Origin: Ricordea florida | Taxonomy: Eukaryota > Cnidaria > Anthozoa > Corallimorpharia > Ricordeidae | Length of the DNA: 64,000 nt | Assembly: GCA_949710005.1 (NCBI GenBank) | Contig: OX453278.1 | Location: 2,664,501-2,728,500, forward strand | Direction: 5' to 3' | Part shown: one piece after another, positions 35,683 through 45,975 of the stretch | Position numbering within the stretch: the stretch's first letter is position 1 | How the letters are laid out: each line of letters starts with the position of its first letter | Position numbers and translations under genes: made by a program | Notes under the pieces: generated by a model | The model's input: only the letters and a program-made list of their open reading frames with translations | Database searches by the model: none | What the model was told of the DNA's origin: nothing

Positions 35683-35880
35683 TGGATCGGGCTCAAAAGA
35701 AATTCTAACAGAATCTTTATCTGGGACAGTAAACATGAAGACGACGTTGATTTTAAATACTGGAGCTTTGGTGAGCCGAACAACTCAAATGGAAAAGAAA
35801 ACTGCGCCGAAATCTCAGGAGGCAGTGGAATGTGGAATGACGTGCCATGTGACGCTAGGCGTTCCTCCATATGTGAAAGT
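35683..35880 (+). pseudogene. Truncated second C-type lectin exon
   Basis: This matches the second half of the lectin exon at 30685-31070, starting at WIGLKRNSNRIFIWDS and ending RRSSICES before a preserved GTACGT donor. The frame is open for 66 codons and keeps EPN and WND. The first half of the domain, with three of its six cysteines, is missing, and the donor now runs straight into the polymerase fragment at 35889. It is probably a pseudogene from a duplication of the convertase-lectin gene. Use as an alternative exon is possible but has no support here. Confidence 0.75.
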
Positions 35881-35888
35881 GTACGTAA

Positions 35889-37247
35889 TAAACCAATAGA
35901 AACACTCGTTTGTGAATCATCCTTGAATGCTCGTTTTAGTATATTCGTGGCTAGAATACCATCTTCTAAAGACTTACATCCAACTAAGACTTAAATTCCA
36001 TTCCTAAATAATTGGCTATTAATTGTTTTATCTCCAAGATTAATGATGAAGGTGTTTTGATTCTTAAATTTGCCGCTATTATATGGATTTATTCCGATAA
36101 TTTGTTCATCTAGTTCAATATCTACATTAACTGAACTTTGAATCCGAGATGTAATCGTCATCATAATTAATCTCAGGGGCTCTATAGTTTCCAACAGCAT
36201 AGGTATCAGTTGATATCTTTTCTGAGTATTCTTTTGTCATCAAACGGGGATAAGGCGACTTTCCTGATGTCTTCGGAATAGATATCATGCTTGTGGCTAT
36301 TAATGACGTTCATTTTCCTTATTTGTACTTCCTTGTTAAATAAAACAGCTTTATAATCCTCACGAGATATGGATTTTTTAATCACGGATTTTTTGATGCC
36401 TTTACACTTTTTGTGTTCCGTTTCATTCAGTATCCATTAAATAGGAATATAGCTTAGCTCTTAATGTAACTGATAATTTCTTTGATTTGCTCGCCTCCTG
36501 CCTCATCCTTAAATTTGCCTATGACTTCAAGTTCTTATTAACCCCTGTTTTAATTTCTGAGGCGTGATCTTTTGGAAAATAACTCGTATCGAACATGGAT
36601 TCTACATCTTGATTAATATCGAGGTAAAAATTCTTTGTTTTAATAAGATAACATAATGAATCCGTATTGGTGAAAAGCAGTTTCGCTTTATTTCCGTACG
36701 TATTTTGGTTTAATATGATTATAGTGGAATTGATACATTAAGGTTTACTCAAGTCTAAAATACACGCGCTTAGATAAACAGGCTTATCAAATGTTCATTC
36801 TGGTTTTCCCATATGTATTGCTGCTAAATTCTCATCAAATATAGTATAATGTTGGTAATTAGGTTGAATGATTAATTTCTTAGCGCTGTCTAGATCTTTG
36901 ACTAATTTGATATCTTTTCTATTCCTGATATTTTCCATCGTTTTACCAAACACGGAATTATTCATGAGTTTGAAGAAGTCCTTTTCAAAGTCATTCGTGG
37001 CTTTGGCTCTTCGGTTCGTATTTAAGTCAATATATTGCTTCATCCAAGTCGATTCCTCAAACGTAATGAATTTTAGTTGAAATTAAACCAAGATTAAGAT
37101 ATTGTTTTAGGTTTTCTCGATGTAATACATATTCAGTTTTGCTTTGGAACGTTGGAATGAGTTTTTTCTATATCTATTTTAAGATGTTCAGCGGCTAATG
37201 GATAGCCATTATGCAGATCATGCAAGTCTCTAGGATAACTTAAATTA
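35889..37247 (-). pseudogene. DNA polymerase B fragment (Polinton or virus-like), copy 1
   Basis: This stretch is nearly identical to 43563-44898 and encodes the same broken pieces on the minus strand: a KLMNNSVFGKTMENIRNR block of family B polymerases at 36795-37043 and a C-terminal piece at 35991-36200. Small indels and stops separate them. The match to copy 2 begins just after the lectin donor and ends sharply at about 37247, so this is a segment duplicated from copy 2 or from a third copy. It is not functional. Confidence 0.75.
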
Positions 37248-37249
37248 TA

Positions 37250-37800
37250 TGTCAGTGTTACGTCTAAGCTTTAAAAAATTCTTCCTCGGGTTATGTAATA
37301 CTGAGATCAGCTGTGACCTGAAACTTCCTATTCTGAAAGTTTGAACAAAAATATTTTTCAAGTCACCCGAAGTACATACCCGCATCTGGATTAAGTTCCC
37401 TTTCAGCAACAGGAACATTTCCATTCAGATGTTTTTTTGCGGAACACAAACTTCCTTTGTGGTTGAAACAACTTGTAATGGTAGTCCAAGTCATGAAAGC
37501 CAGAATGAACACCTAAATATACTTGAAATTACTTCCTTGTAGATTGGTCAGATGGGAAGCGGCCGAAACTGTCGCCGTCTCCTAGTCAAGCTGTTCAAAG
37601 AGTCTGATCATAAAGGTGAACATTTCATCCGTTTAATGGCGAAACCTTTGATTTATCTCATTTATTTCTGCAGACTGTGAAAATAGATCCGTTGGCACTG
37701 AAACAAAAAGCAAAGGAAATCCGAACTTACTACTTCCTTTATGGTTGAAGGAAGTTTCTTGAAACCGGAAACGTGAGACCAGAAACTCAGAGCAAAGAGG
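37250..37800. other. Upstream region of BRICHOS gene B
   Basis: From about 37660 the sequence resembles the region upstream of gene A (both contain GTTGGCACTGAAACA and GCAAAGGAAATCCGA-like blocks). 37250-37650 holds nothing I recognise. Confidence 0.55.
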
Positions 37801-37836
37801 GAAGCGCATGGCTGAAACATTCCAGGTAGACGCTGG

Positions 37837-37843
37837 TATATAA
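37837..37843 (+). promoter_or_regulatory. TATA box of BRICHOS gene B
   Basis: TATATAA within CTGGTATATAAGGCGCAGTT, 120 bp before the ATG. It matches gene A in sequence and spacing. Confidence 0.8.
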
Positions 37844-37956
37844 GGCGCAGTTCTACCGTGCCTTCTTGTCTACTTTATTGAGGAAAGTGATTCACATTTT
37901 CATCTAACAGCTTTTTCAGTTCGGCAAACCTCGAGGCTGCAACTGAACTGACACTC

Positions 37957-40900
37957 ATGGTAAGGGATTTTGATCACTATAGAGTTAGAATTGTTTGAGC
38001 TAACCGCTTTTATATGTAGTTTGCCGTGAGGTCTGCTGAAATAGTTTTAAGAACATACCTTTGCGAGAAATGGTCACAAAGCATGGTTTGATCCATAGAT
38101 GAAAAAGTAAGAAGCACACTGTATATAGTAAAACAAAAGATAACACAGTACAGTACTGTTCAGTAGCTTTCCAAAGAATGGTCACACGGCATGGTTTGAT
38201 CCACAGGTGAAAAAGTTAGAACCACACTGTATAGTAAGACAAACAGTAGCACAGTGCACTGAGTACTGCTTATTAGTAGCTATAAATTGGTCACACTGCA
38301 TACTTCAAGTTGATTCACAGTGTGAAGTAAAATAAGAAAGGATAGGCGCGCTGAGTGTTTTTTGTTAGTGTGGCCATAGTGGTGTAACCGTCTCTCTTTA
38401 TCAAACAGATCAAAGTGAAATCATCGGACTTGCATGACTTCTCTCACGTTTTTTGATAACAGGCTTTTTTGGGAAGAATCTTTATTCTTGTTTGCGTGAC
38501 GGTCGCTGCTGTGACTTCTAAGTCCATGCTGGGAAACAAACCACGTCAGGTAAATTAATAAACTTTGTCACCAGCCCATACATACCTCGCTAGAAAGGAT
38601 TTATGCACGAGGTCAAAAAAGTTCGGCAAAGAAGAATCAGTTTTACCCATGATCAAAACGATTCAGTTCAAATGCTTTCGAACTTGAACAAGACTGATTT
38701 AATCACAATTGTTTTGCCGGTTTGGTTAAAAGCTGTGAGTCTTAAGGTCATTTCCTGTTTTGAATGTGTCCGTTTGAAAATTAGACGCAGACTCTAGCAG
38801 TCGCAGAAATTACATCTCCGCGTGAATTCTGTCGACAGTCAATTGAGAACCGCTCTAAAACCACGAAAATGAAAGGTAGCATTAGTGACCAATGGGAAAA
38901 TCTTCTAACTGTTTGGTTTAGATGGAGTCAGTATTTAATTCTTTGTCTTACAGGCTGGTAGTTCTCCTGGTGTGTTTCGATTTAAATTCAAAACCACAGA
39001 ATCTGGGACCACGTTCACCGAAAAAGTGGAAATAGACACTGAGGACAGGACCGAGACATTTCATATTCCACAACACAACCAAGTCGACGAGGCATCAATA
39101 AAGCATTTGTTTGACCTGGTATGTACGGAACCTATGCCGCTGTTTCATCGCTTACTGTACTGTGTCGAGAACGCTTTTATTACTACTATACTGTGGTAGT
39201 AATACACATTGCGGTTACGCAGTAGATTATGATTTAAACTGTGTGACCAAAAATATGAGCTTGCAAAGTTTGAAATAGATTAGTCAAGTCCAATGTTTTA
39301 GTTACTTAGATGTTTGATGACGGCAAGCATGCAATTAAGGGGTTAAGGTTATAAAAACAATGTATCTTTGAAGAAAACAAAATGATAGTTTACGAATCGA
39401 AGAGTGCCTTCAATTGTGACCGATTGTTTATAAAAGTGGTGCCATTACAGTTTCATGTCAACAGAAACACGACCTCACAAACCTGATAGTTGTTCTAACC
39501 CAAGCTCTTTTGCTTTCAGAATGTAACAGTCTATCGTCTCCCACTGAAAGATGTTTGCTACGTGACAGCATTGAAGAGCCAACAGCCAAGGCCAATGAAA
39601 CTCGCCCGGGACTTGACCATGCAAAATGTATGAACGTATTAACAAGTGTCGTGCTTAATTCAAAACCAGATCGATGGCTTTGATTTCTCTATCCACCATG
39701 TATAAGTTGCATTCTCATTGCTTTTGGTTTTACACCCACTCTGCTAAGTAGCTTTGAATTCACGAACCACATTTTCAGAAAGCTTGTTTTATAAGCAATA
39801 CTTACATCCATTCGTGGAAATAGGTGGCAATACACTAATGCTACCATACTATCACAGCCATCACTTTTTTGAAAGATGTATTTTTCGGCATTGCTTCCCA
39901 CGCGGGCCTTCTTAGGGCTCGTCACGCAATCCTCCCCCACGAACGTTCACTCGCAATCCTTCCCCAAGTTCGTGGGGGAGGATTGCGTGACGAGCCCTAA
40001 GAAGGCCTGCGTGGGAGGCCATTTTCGGCACTGTCACAGGCAAACTCAAAAAAAAAAAATACTTTTTCATCATTCTGATTGTTTGCATTTCTCTTTTTAA
40101 ATTCACGTCACACTGAAATCAGGTTGTTTCTCTCCTATTCAGGGGAAGCAGGGAACTGAAGTATACATTACGCATTCAACCTATATCATCAGGGGCGAGG
40201 CACCGAACGACCAGCCATGGAATTCACCAAAAATTCAGGAGTTTTGTCGAGGCTTGGACCTCTTATACGCTGAACCTTCGGAGGACTCTGATAACTGGAT
40301 GATAACAAAAGATGACGGTAAACAGTTTCATTGATCATAATTAATTAGTTTATTGTAGCCTTAAGCTGGTTCATAAAGTTAATTTGACCGCTGCTGGAAA
40401 ACTGTCAATGGCACGAAGTTAAAATATGTGCTTTCATAAAGTCATCACCATTTAGTAAGTAACAGAAAAGTAAGGAAGAAGTATTTGTAAGCAGAAAAGA
40501 GCGTCCGCTTAAACCTTATTCGAGCTATCAAATAGTCACTCTAGAAGAGAACACGGTCACTATTCTTGTGTCGCAAATATGATTTTATTGGTTTTTCGTT
40601 TGAGTAGTTTATTGTTATTGTTTTTTTTTTGTTTATGTATCTATCTCTGTATCTATTTATGTTTTTTAATCCATTTAAACTAACATCTCTGTTATCTATG
40701 TACGACAAAATATGTTTTAATAACGTAATTTGTGAATCGGACAATGCAAGAATCCAGGGGAGAAATATCCTATTAAGAGACCGTTCATTTTTTAAGGGAT
40801 AGGGGGAGCTGGTGGGATTTGGGGGGACCATGCGAAAAAAAATGGCTTCAAAGGGGGGCCAACCCCAAAAAAATGAATTGGATTGTCAGTTGTCAAGTGA

Positions 40901-41436
40901 AATGTAACAGTTAATATGACATCAAGATGCATGTAGTGGCATTTGAACGTATTAATCTGTAAAATACCAGATGTAACTTTTTTTCGAGGGGGCCAAGGGG
41001 GGAGTAATCCCAAAAAATTCCTTTTGAAGGGGGGGGGGTCATGTGAAATAATTGGCAAGCTGAGGTGGGGTCACTCAATTTCCCACTGACACTCCCCCAA
41101 ATCCCACCAGCCCCCCCTATCCCTTAAAAAATGAACGGTCCCTAATCGTCATTAAATGACTGTCTGACCGTTGATTTCCTAGACGACGCGACTCCCGGAA
41201 GAACTAGGAAACGCCGTCAGTCTAACAGCCCTAGAGGTCAATGTCCTCCCAACCCGGACTTTAGGGCGGATTGCCCCATGGACAAAATTGAGAGGAGATG
41301 TCTTTTTAGAGGAAATGTTTGTACATACCTTAGAACCTGTGGGTTGATTGAAAAAAACAACAAAATCGAAACTGCCTGCGCCACTAGGCACGTCTATGAT
41401 GATCTCGTCTGTTGTACTAATTATTGCCGTGGATGA
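37957..41436 (+). CDS. BRICHOS precursor B: secreted, furin-site, nine-cysteine C-terminal peptide
   Basis: Six exons: 37957-37959 (ATG only), 38463-38549, 38954-39118, 39520-39627, 40143-40317 and 41183-41436. Borders are GT-AG with phases 0, 0, 0, 0 and 1, giving 263 residues. Signal peptide: AFLGRIFILVCVTVAAVTS. BRICHOS domain: about 31-180, with Cys98 in KDVCYVTAL and Cys156 in QEFCRGLDLL; NDQPWNSPKIQEFCRGL resembles the end of the chondromodulin/tenomodulin BRICHOS. TRKRR-Q (after Arg191) is a consensus furin site. The released 72-residue peptide has nine Cys, all aligned with gene A, while the residues between them differ much more. Nine is odd, so a covalent dimer or one free thiol is possible. 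Family knowledge gives a chaperone role for BRICHOS; the peptide's function is unknown. Exon lengths equal those of gene A throughout. Confidence 0.9.
38020..38330. repeat. Tandem repeat copy 3 (intron 1 of BRICHOS gene B)
   Basis: Two to three units with AGTACTGTTCAGTAGCTTTC and ATGGTTTGATCCACAGGTGA, as at 19086-19347 and 31180-31450. Confidence 0.75.
39897..40015. mobile_element. Hairpin MITE in intron 4 of BRICHOS gene B
   Basis: CCCACGCGGGCCTTCTTAGG and CCTAAGAAGGCCTGCGTGGG form the ends. The arms are almost perfect over about 45 bp (including CGTCACGCAATCCTCCCCCA) around a short loop. Confidence 0.85.
40777..41142. mobile_element. PIF/Harbinger-like MITE in intron 5 of BRICHOS gene B
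   Basis: The ends are inverted over about 50 bp (GACCGTTCATTTTTTAAGGG against CCCTTAAAAAATGAACGGTC) with TAA on both sides (40774-40776 and 41143-41145). The right end lies 40 bp before the acceptor of exon 6, so it may affect splicing. Confidence 0.78.
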
Positions 41437-41480
41437 AAGACAACAGTTTCTTGTACCTTAAACTCGCCCTTTATGGTGTT

Positions 41481-41486
41481 AATAAA
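41481..41486 (+). terminator. Poly(A) signal of BRICHOS gene B
   Basis: AATAAA 45 bp after the stop codon, in the same context as the gene A signal. Confidence 0.7.
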
Positions 41487-41634
41487 GGTTTGTTTATTAA
41501 CTGTATAAAATTGACTTTTACCTGAGTCAATCTTTCTCGCTACCATGCGCCGAGCAACTACAGGATTGATGACTACTATAGATATATAAACGCGCTTCTT
41601 CCCCCAGTTAAGATATAGCTAAGAGCGGAAGATA

Positions 41635-41757
41635 TATACTTTTCAGTACTGTCACAGGCAAACTCGGAAAAAGAAAATCCGGTTTCTCTTAAAGGAAGTC
41701 GAACCGAACCCCTTCCGATTACTACTTCGGGTGCTCTACCATTGAGCTACAGGAGGG
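41635..41757 (-). mobile_element. tRNA-derived SINE downstream of BRICHOS gene B
   Basis: On the minus strand, CTGTAGCTCAATGGTAGAGC is a tRNA-like A box. The body, containing TCGGAAGGGGTTCGGTTCGA and CTGTGACAGTACTGAAAAGT, matches the SINE at 8749-8880. Confidence 0.65.
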
Positions 41758-42335
41758 GGTCTGGAATGGGGGGGGAGGGGTCCTGATCCCGCATTCCCGC
41801 TGCTTTTTCACGCGAATCACGCATCCCAATTTTTTGTCATCGCTTTCCTGAATCTCGTTTTTCTTTCTTCAAAAATTTATTTAAATGAGGACTAATTTTT
41901 GCATAAGCTAATGAATTTAAGAGGTAGATTTGCTCTCTTGGTTGCTATTTTGATTTTACGCGTGTTGTGAGACTACTTTCAAAATGCAATTAGTTCTTCA
42001 TACCTTTTAAAATACGATAGAAGAGTCCGATGTAAAAGCGTTATAGGTCTTCCTGTACGCGTGCGCACTGTCCTTGAAAAAACGTTTATAGGAACACCCT
42101 CGACTTTGTCTTCTCCATTGGTGCTAGGAGGTGAGAATTTCCCGAATTCCTAAAAGTCAGGCAAGAATTCCCGCGTCAAATACCCAAATTCTTCTCAATC
42201 CCGAATCCCGAGAAGCAGTATATTTCGGCATCCCGTCAAGATATTTTGCGTTTTCCCGAATCTGGCACTATATTATGTATTTTGGTTAAATCCCAGATCC
42301 CGAAAATACCCTTCTAGACCCTGACAGGAGACTCG
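41756..42335. mobile_element. Probable TIR element without coding sequence
   Basis: GGGTCTGGAATGGG at the left and CCCTTCTAGACCCTG at the right are imperfect inverted ends. The interior has CCCGAATCCCG-type repeats. No open frame of note. 42340-42690 beyond it holds nothing I recognise. Confidence 0.5.
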
Positions 42336-42693
42336 AGGGAACAAGGCCATTATAACTTGACTAGGTTCATGGCAAAAAAAATCCTGCCTACCGCTAGGAT
42401 TTGAATGTCAAAGCGAAAGGATTTTGAAATAATAAAGATGATAGTTTGAGCCTAGAGAATTTGTGCAAGAACCTAATCTAACAGACTTAGTTAGATAAAA
42501 CGCCGATCATAGGCGATCGTAGGTACTGATGAGGTGAGGTTGCCTATAGGGATCGGCTATGTCAGATATTTACTAGCTAATGGCGAGCTTGAGGGAGGAG
42601 AGAAGAAACGCGCTACAGATCCGATATGGAGTTTAGAGGTTTTTGGATAGAATTGTTGTCATTAATTATAAAAATCGGCCCGTTCTTTATTAC

Positions 42694-43256
42694 TTAAAAA
42701 ATGGACCACGTGAGAGAAGAATTATTGGTTATTTCAAATGATACTGAGCTTCCGCCATAAAATTTCCTCATATTTTCAGTGCATCTCTTGCAGCATAAAA
42801 CCACGTTTGATTTAATGTGGCCTATTTTGTTATTCACGCGTTCTACTGTTACTAGATCAGAATCGTAATTAACGTATTGCAACTTAACTCGACAATCTTG
42901 GTAATAAAAATATAATCTTCTATTAAACCTCTCACTGAGAAACATCGATCTATAAAATTATTGGTGTCGTATAGATTATGTTCCATATCATAAGCTTTGC
43001 TGTGTTTAAGCCATGCTCTGATGGTGTCTGGCCACAGTCTTTTCGAATCAGTACATTTCCTACACTCCTGTTTCTCTAAAGTATGAATACATGTTTGTGA
43101 TCCGTTACTTGCTCGACTTTTTTTTTTGTTTTCCATGGTTAGATATTTATTCTTCATTTTGTAGTTTCTGAAGTAATCCCTACATTGGAAGCGGTTTTTC
43201 AGCTCTATACAATCTTTGTTAAAGTCACTAATAACTGAGTTTTCTCTCGTTTGCAT
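42694..43256 (-). pseudogene. Broken HNH-like protein of a Polinton or virus-like element
   Basis: Two overlapping minus-strand frames (42852-43256 and 42694-42945) read together as one protein broken by a frameshift near 42900. Paired cysteines (HTLEKQECRKC; VVLCCKRC), a TVERVNNKIGHIKSN block and the final CCKRC pair fit an HNH-type nuclease fold with zinc ligands. It lies on the same strand as, and downstream of, the polymerase fragments. Family assignment is tentative. Confidence 0.5.
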
Positions 43257-43290
43257 TTACACTTTTTAGTTTTTGTTTGATTCATATAGT

Positions 43291-43515
43291 CTATTGTTCT
43301 CTTTCATTGTTAACTATGTAACACAAATTCCACGAATAAATTCGTATGCCTCGTGTACTTGTTGATTTGTTGTAGCTGACGTGATATTTATTTTTCCTAA
43401 TCTGAATACAATAATCTTGACCTCTTTTTCCAAAGTTTTCGTGATAAACAATAATAATGCCACAATATTCATTCTTATCGTAAACACATTGAACAACATC
43501 AGATTGATTGTTCAT
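43291..43515 (-). pseudogene. Short unknown open frame between HNH-like and polymerase fragments
   Basis: 74 codons with no recognised family, lying on the same strand between two broken coding pieces of one element. Probably another piece of the same element. Confidence 0.3.
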
Positions 43516-43562
43516 TAATTCGACTAGCTTCTCTCGATTTATAGAAAAACCACAGTTTAGAT

Positions 43563-45500
43563 TAAACCAATAGAAACACTCGTTTGTGAATCATCCTTGA
43601 ATGTTCGTTTTAGTATATTCGTGGCTAGAATGCCATCTTCTTAAGACTTACATCCAACTAAGACTTAAATTCCATTCCTAAATAATTTGCTATTAATTGT
43701 TTTATCTCCAAGATTAATGATGAAGGTGTTTTGATTCTTAAATTTGCCGCTATTATATGGATTTATTCCAATAATTTGTTCATCTAGTTCAATATCTACA
43801 TTAACTGAACTTTGAATCCGAGATGTAATCGTCATCATAATTAATCTCAGGGGCTCTATAGTTTGCCACAGCATAGGTATCAGTTGATATCTTTTCTGAG
43901 TATTCTTTTGTCATCAAACGGGGATAAGGCGACTTTCCTGATGACTTCGGAATAGATATCATGCTTGTGGCTATTAATGACGTTCATTTTCCTTATTTGT
44001 ATTTCCTTGTTAAATAAAACAGCTTTATAATCCTCACGTGATATGGATTTTTGATGCCTTTACACTTTTTGTGTTCCGTTTCATTATCCATTAAAGAGGA
44101 ATATAGCTTAGCTCTTAATGCAACTGATGAATTCTTTGATTTGCTCGCCTCCTGCCTCATCCTTAAATTTGCCTATGACTTCAAGTTCTTATTAACCCCT
44201 GTTTTAATTTCTGAGGCGTGATCTTTTGGAAAATAACTCGTATCGAACATGGATTCTACATCTTGATTAATATCGAGGTAAAAATCCTTTGTTTTAATAA
44301 GATAACATAATGAATCCGTATTGGTGAAAAGCAGTTTCGCTTTATTTCTGTATTTTGGTTTAATATAATTATAGTGGAATTGATACATTAAGGTTTTACT
44401 CAAGTCTAAAATGCACGCGCTTAGATAAACAGGCTTATCAAATGTTCATTCTGGTTTTCCCATATGTATTGCTGCTAAATTCTCATCAAATATAGTATAA
44501 TGTTGGTAATTAGGTTGAATGATTAATTTCTTAGCGCTGTCTAGGTCTTTGACTAATTTGATATCTTTTCTATTCCTGATATTTTCCATCGTTTTACCAA
44601 ACACGGAATTATTCATGAGTTTGAAGAAGTCCTTTTCAAAGTCATTCGTGGCTTTGGCTCTTCGGTTCGTATTTAAGTCAATATATTGTTTCATCCAAGT
44701 CGATTCCTCAAACGTAATGAATTTTAGTTGAAATTAAACCAAGTTTAAGATATTGTTTTAGGTTTCCTCGATGTAATACATATTCAGTTTTGCTTTGGAG
44801 CGTTGGAATGAGTTTTTTTCTTTATCTATTTTAAGATGTTCAGCGGCTAATGGATAGTCATTATGCAGATCATGCAAGTCTCTAGGATAACTTAAATCAA
44901 CTTCCAAAATACATGGAATATTCGCCCAGTTATTTAATTCATTTTCAGTCATCCATCGAAATCCATGAGTTGGTAAGGATTTACTCATAACCCATCCATA
45001 TAAATTATTAGCGTTTAGGTATATTATAAATTGACTTGGTTTAGTAGGATCGATCGTAGTCTTTTTTGTATTTGTTATTGGCCTTCCTATATCATTTGTA
45101 ATTGATCGAAATCTGTTAGTAATTCATTCCAGTTCAACACCTGTTAGTTTCAAACAAGCGTCCCATGGCAAACTCGGTGCCGTAAAATACCATAGTGGAT
45201 CTAATTTGTAATGAGATTAACGTATATCTCGGAAATTCTCGAAGACGTCAGATAATAGTAGAACGTCTGATTTTAAATATAAGTCATGGTAATCTAAGAA
45301 GTATTTCATATTAAATGCATTCCATGCTTTAATCGCATGTTGGTGATCTTCCACAGATATAGGTTCTTCACTTAACTTGGAATAAAAGTCTGCTTTAGTT
45401 GGTAATTCTGTTGCTTTTATCTTTCGATAATTGTCAAAATAGTCATAAGGAAATACGCCTTTTCTGTGTAATAATTCTAATTGGCGACCTTGATAATGAG
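43563..45500 (-). pseudogene. DNA polymerase B fragments (Polinton or virus-like), copy 2
   Basis: Minus-strand pieces in transcription order: degraded upstream part (45000-45500), 44988-44758 (ends NMYYIEET), 44694-44446 (KLMNNSVFGKTMENIRNRKD, a family B polymerase motif), 44403-44173 (contains TNTDSL, where the catalytic motif is normally DTDS), and 43874-43665. Stops and frameshifts separate them. This suggests a protein-primed type of polymerase B as in Polintons or related viruses. It is non-functional as seen. A shorter near-identical copy lies at 35889-37247. Confidence 0.75.
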
Positions 45501-45544
45501 TTAATAGATTGAGGAATTTATATTTAGGTAAATTAGTTACTTTA

Positions 45545-45674
45545 TACTACTACATGAGAAATTCCTGTAATTTGATTGGCTAAGAGCAGTGGTATTTCCG
45601 CTTAATTTGAAATACCTACATGTGAAAATTACAAACCTTTTGCGAGTAGAAGTATAAACAAATAATAGCATGAT

Positions 45675-45706
<32 letters not shown>

Positions 45707-45850
45707 AGATATTTCAAAATTGTCTCAAATTTCACTCGCCTAACGGCTCTTGAAATTACGTACAACAATTTCGAAATATCCCTCGTGGTATTTATACCAA
45801 ATATCACTACAAACCATGCTATTACCTATACATATACCACTCGAAAGCGT
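45545..45850. mobile_element. Foldback MITE downstream of MRPL22
   Basis: Inverted blocks around 45690-45800: AAATACCACTCGAGATATTT pairs with AAATATCCCTCGTGGTATTT, and further outward ATAGCATGATTTGTACGTGA pairs with a CACTACAAACCATGCTAT block. It ends about 125 bp past the MRPL22 stop codon. Confidence 0.65.
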
Positions 45851-45961
45851 TGTATTCATGTAACTAGTACGTATTATAGGTTCCTAGTTTTGCGTAAGAG
45901 CGTAGAATTATTCGTGGGCCACTGAGAAAACATAACAACAATTTAAGGTAAGAGAACTTGT

Positions 45962-45967
45962 TTTATT
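45962..45967 (-). terminator. Poly(A) signal of MRPL22
   Basis: AATAAA on the gene strand, about ten bases after the stop codon, which gives a very short 3' untranslated region. Confidence 0.65.
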
Positions 45968-45975
45968 GATTATTT

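Noticed and set aside
35683-35880. A second functional lectin gene
   Set aside because: Only half a domain remains and no upstream exon with the missing cysteines is visible; the downstream side is polymerase debris.
42694-45500. An intact Polinton or endogenous virus
   Set aside because: The polymerase pieces are split by stops and frameshifts, the catalytic motif is altered, and no integrase, ATPase, capsid gene or terminal inverted repeats are seen.
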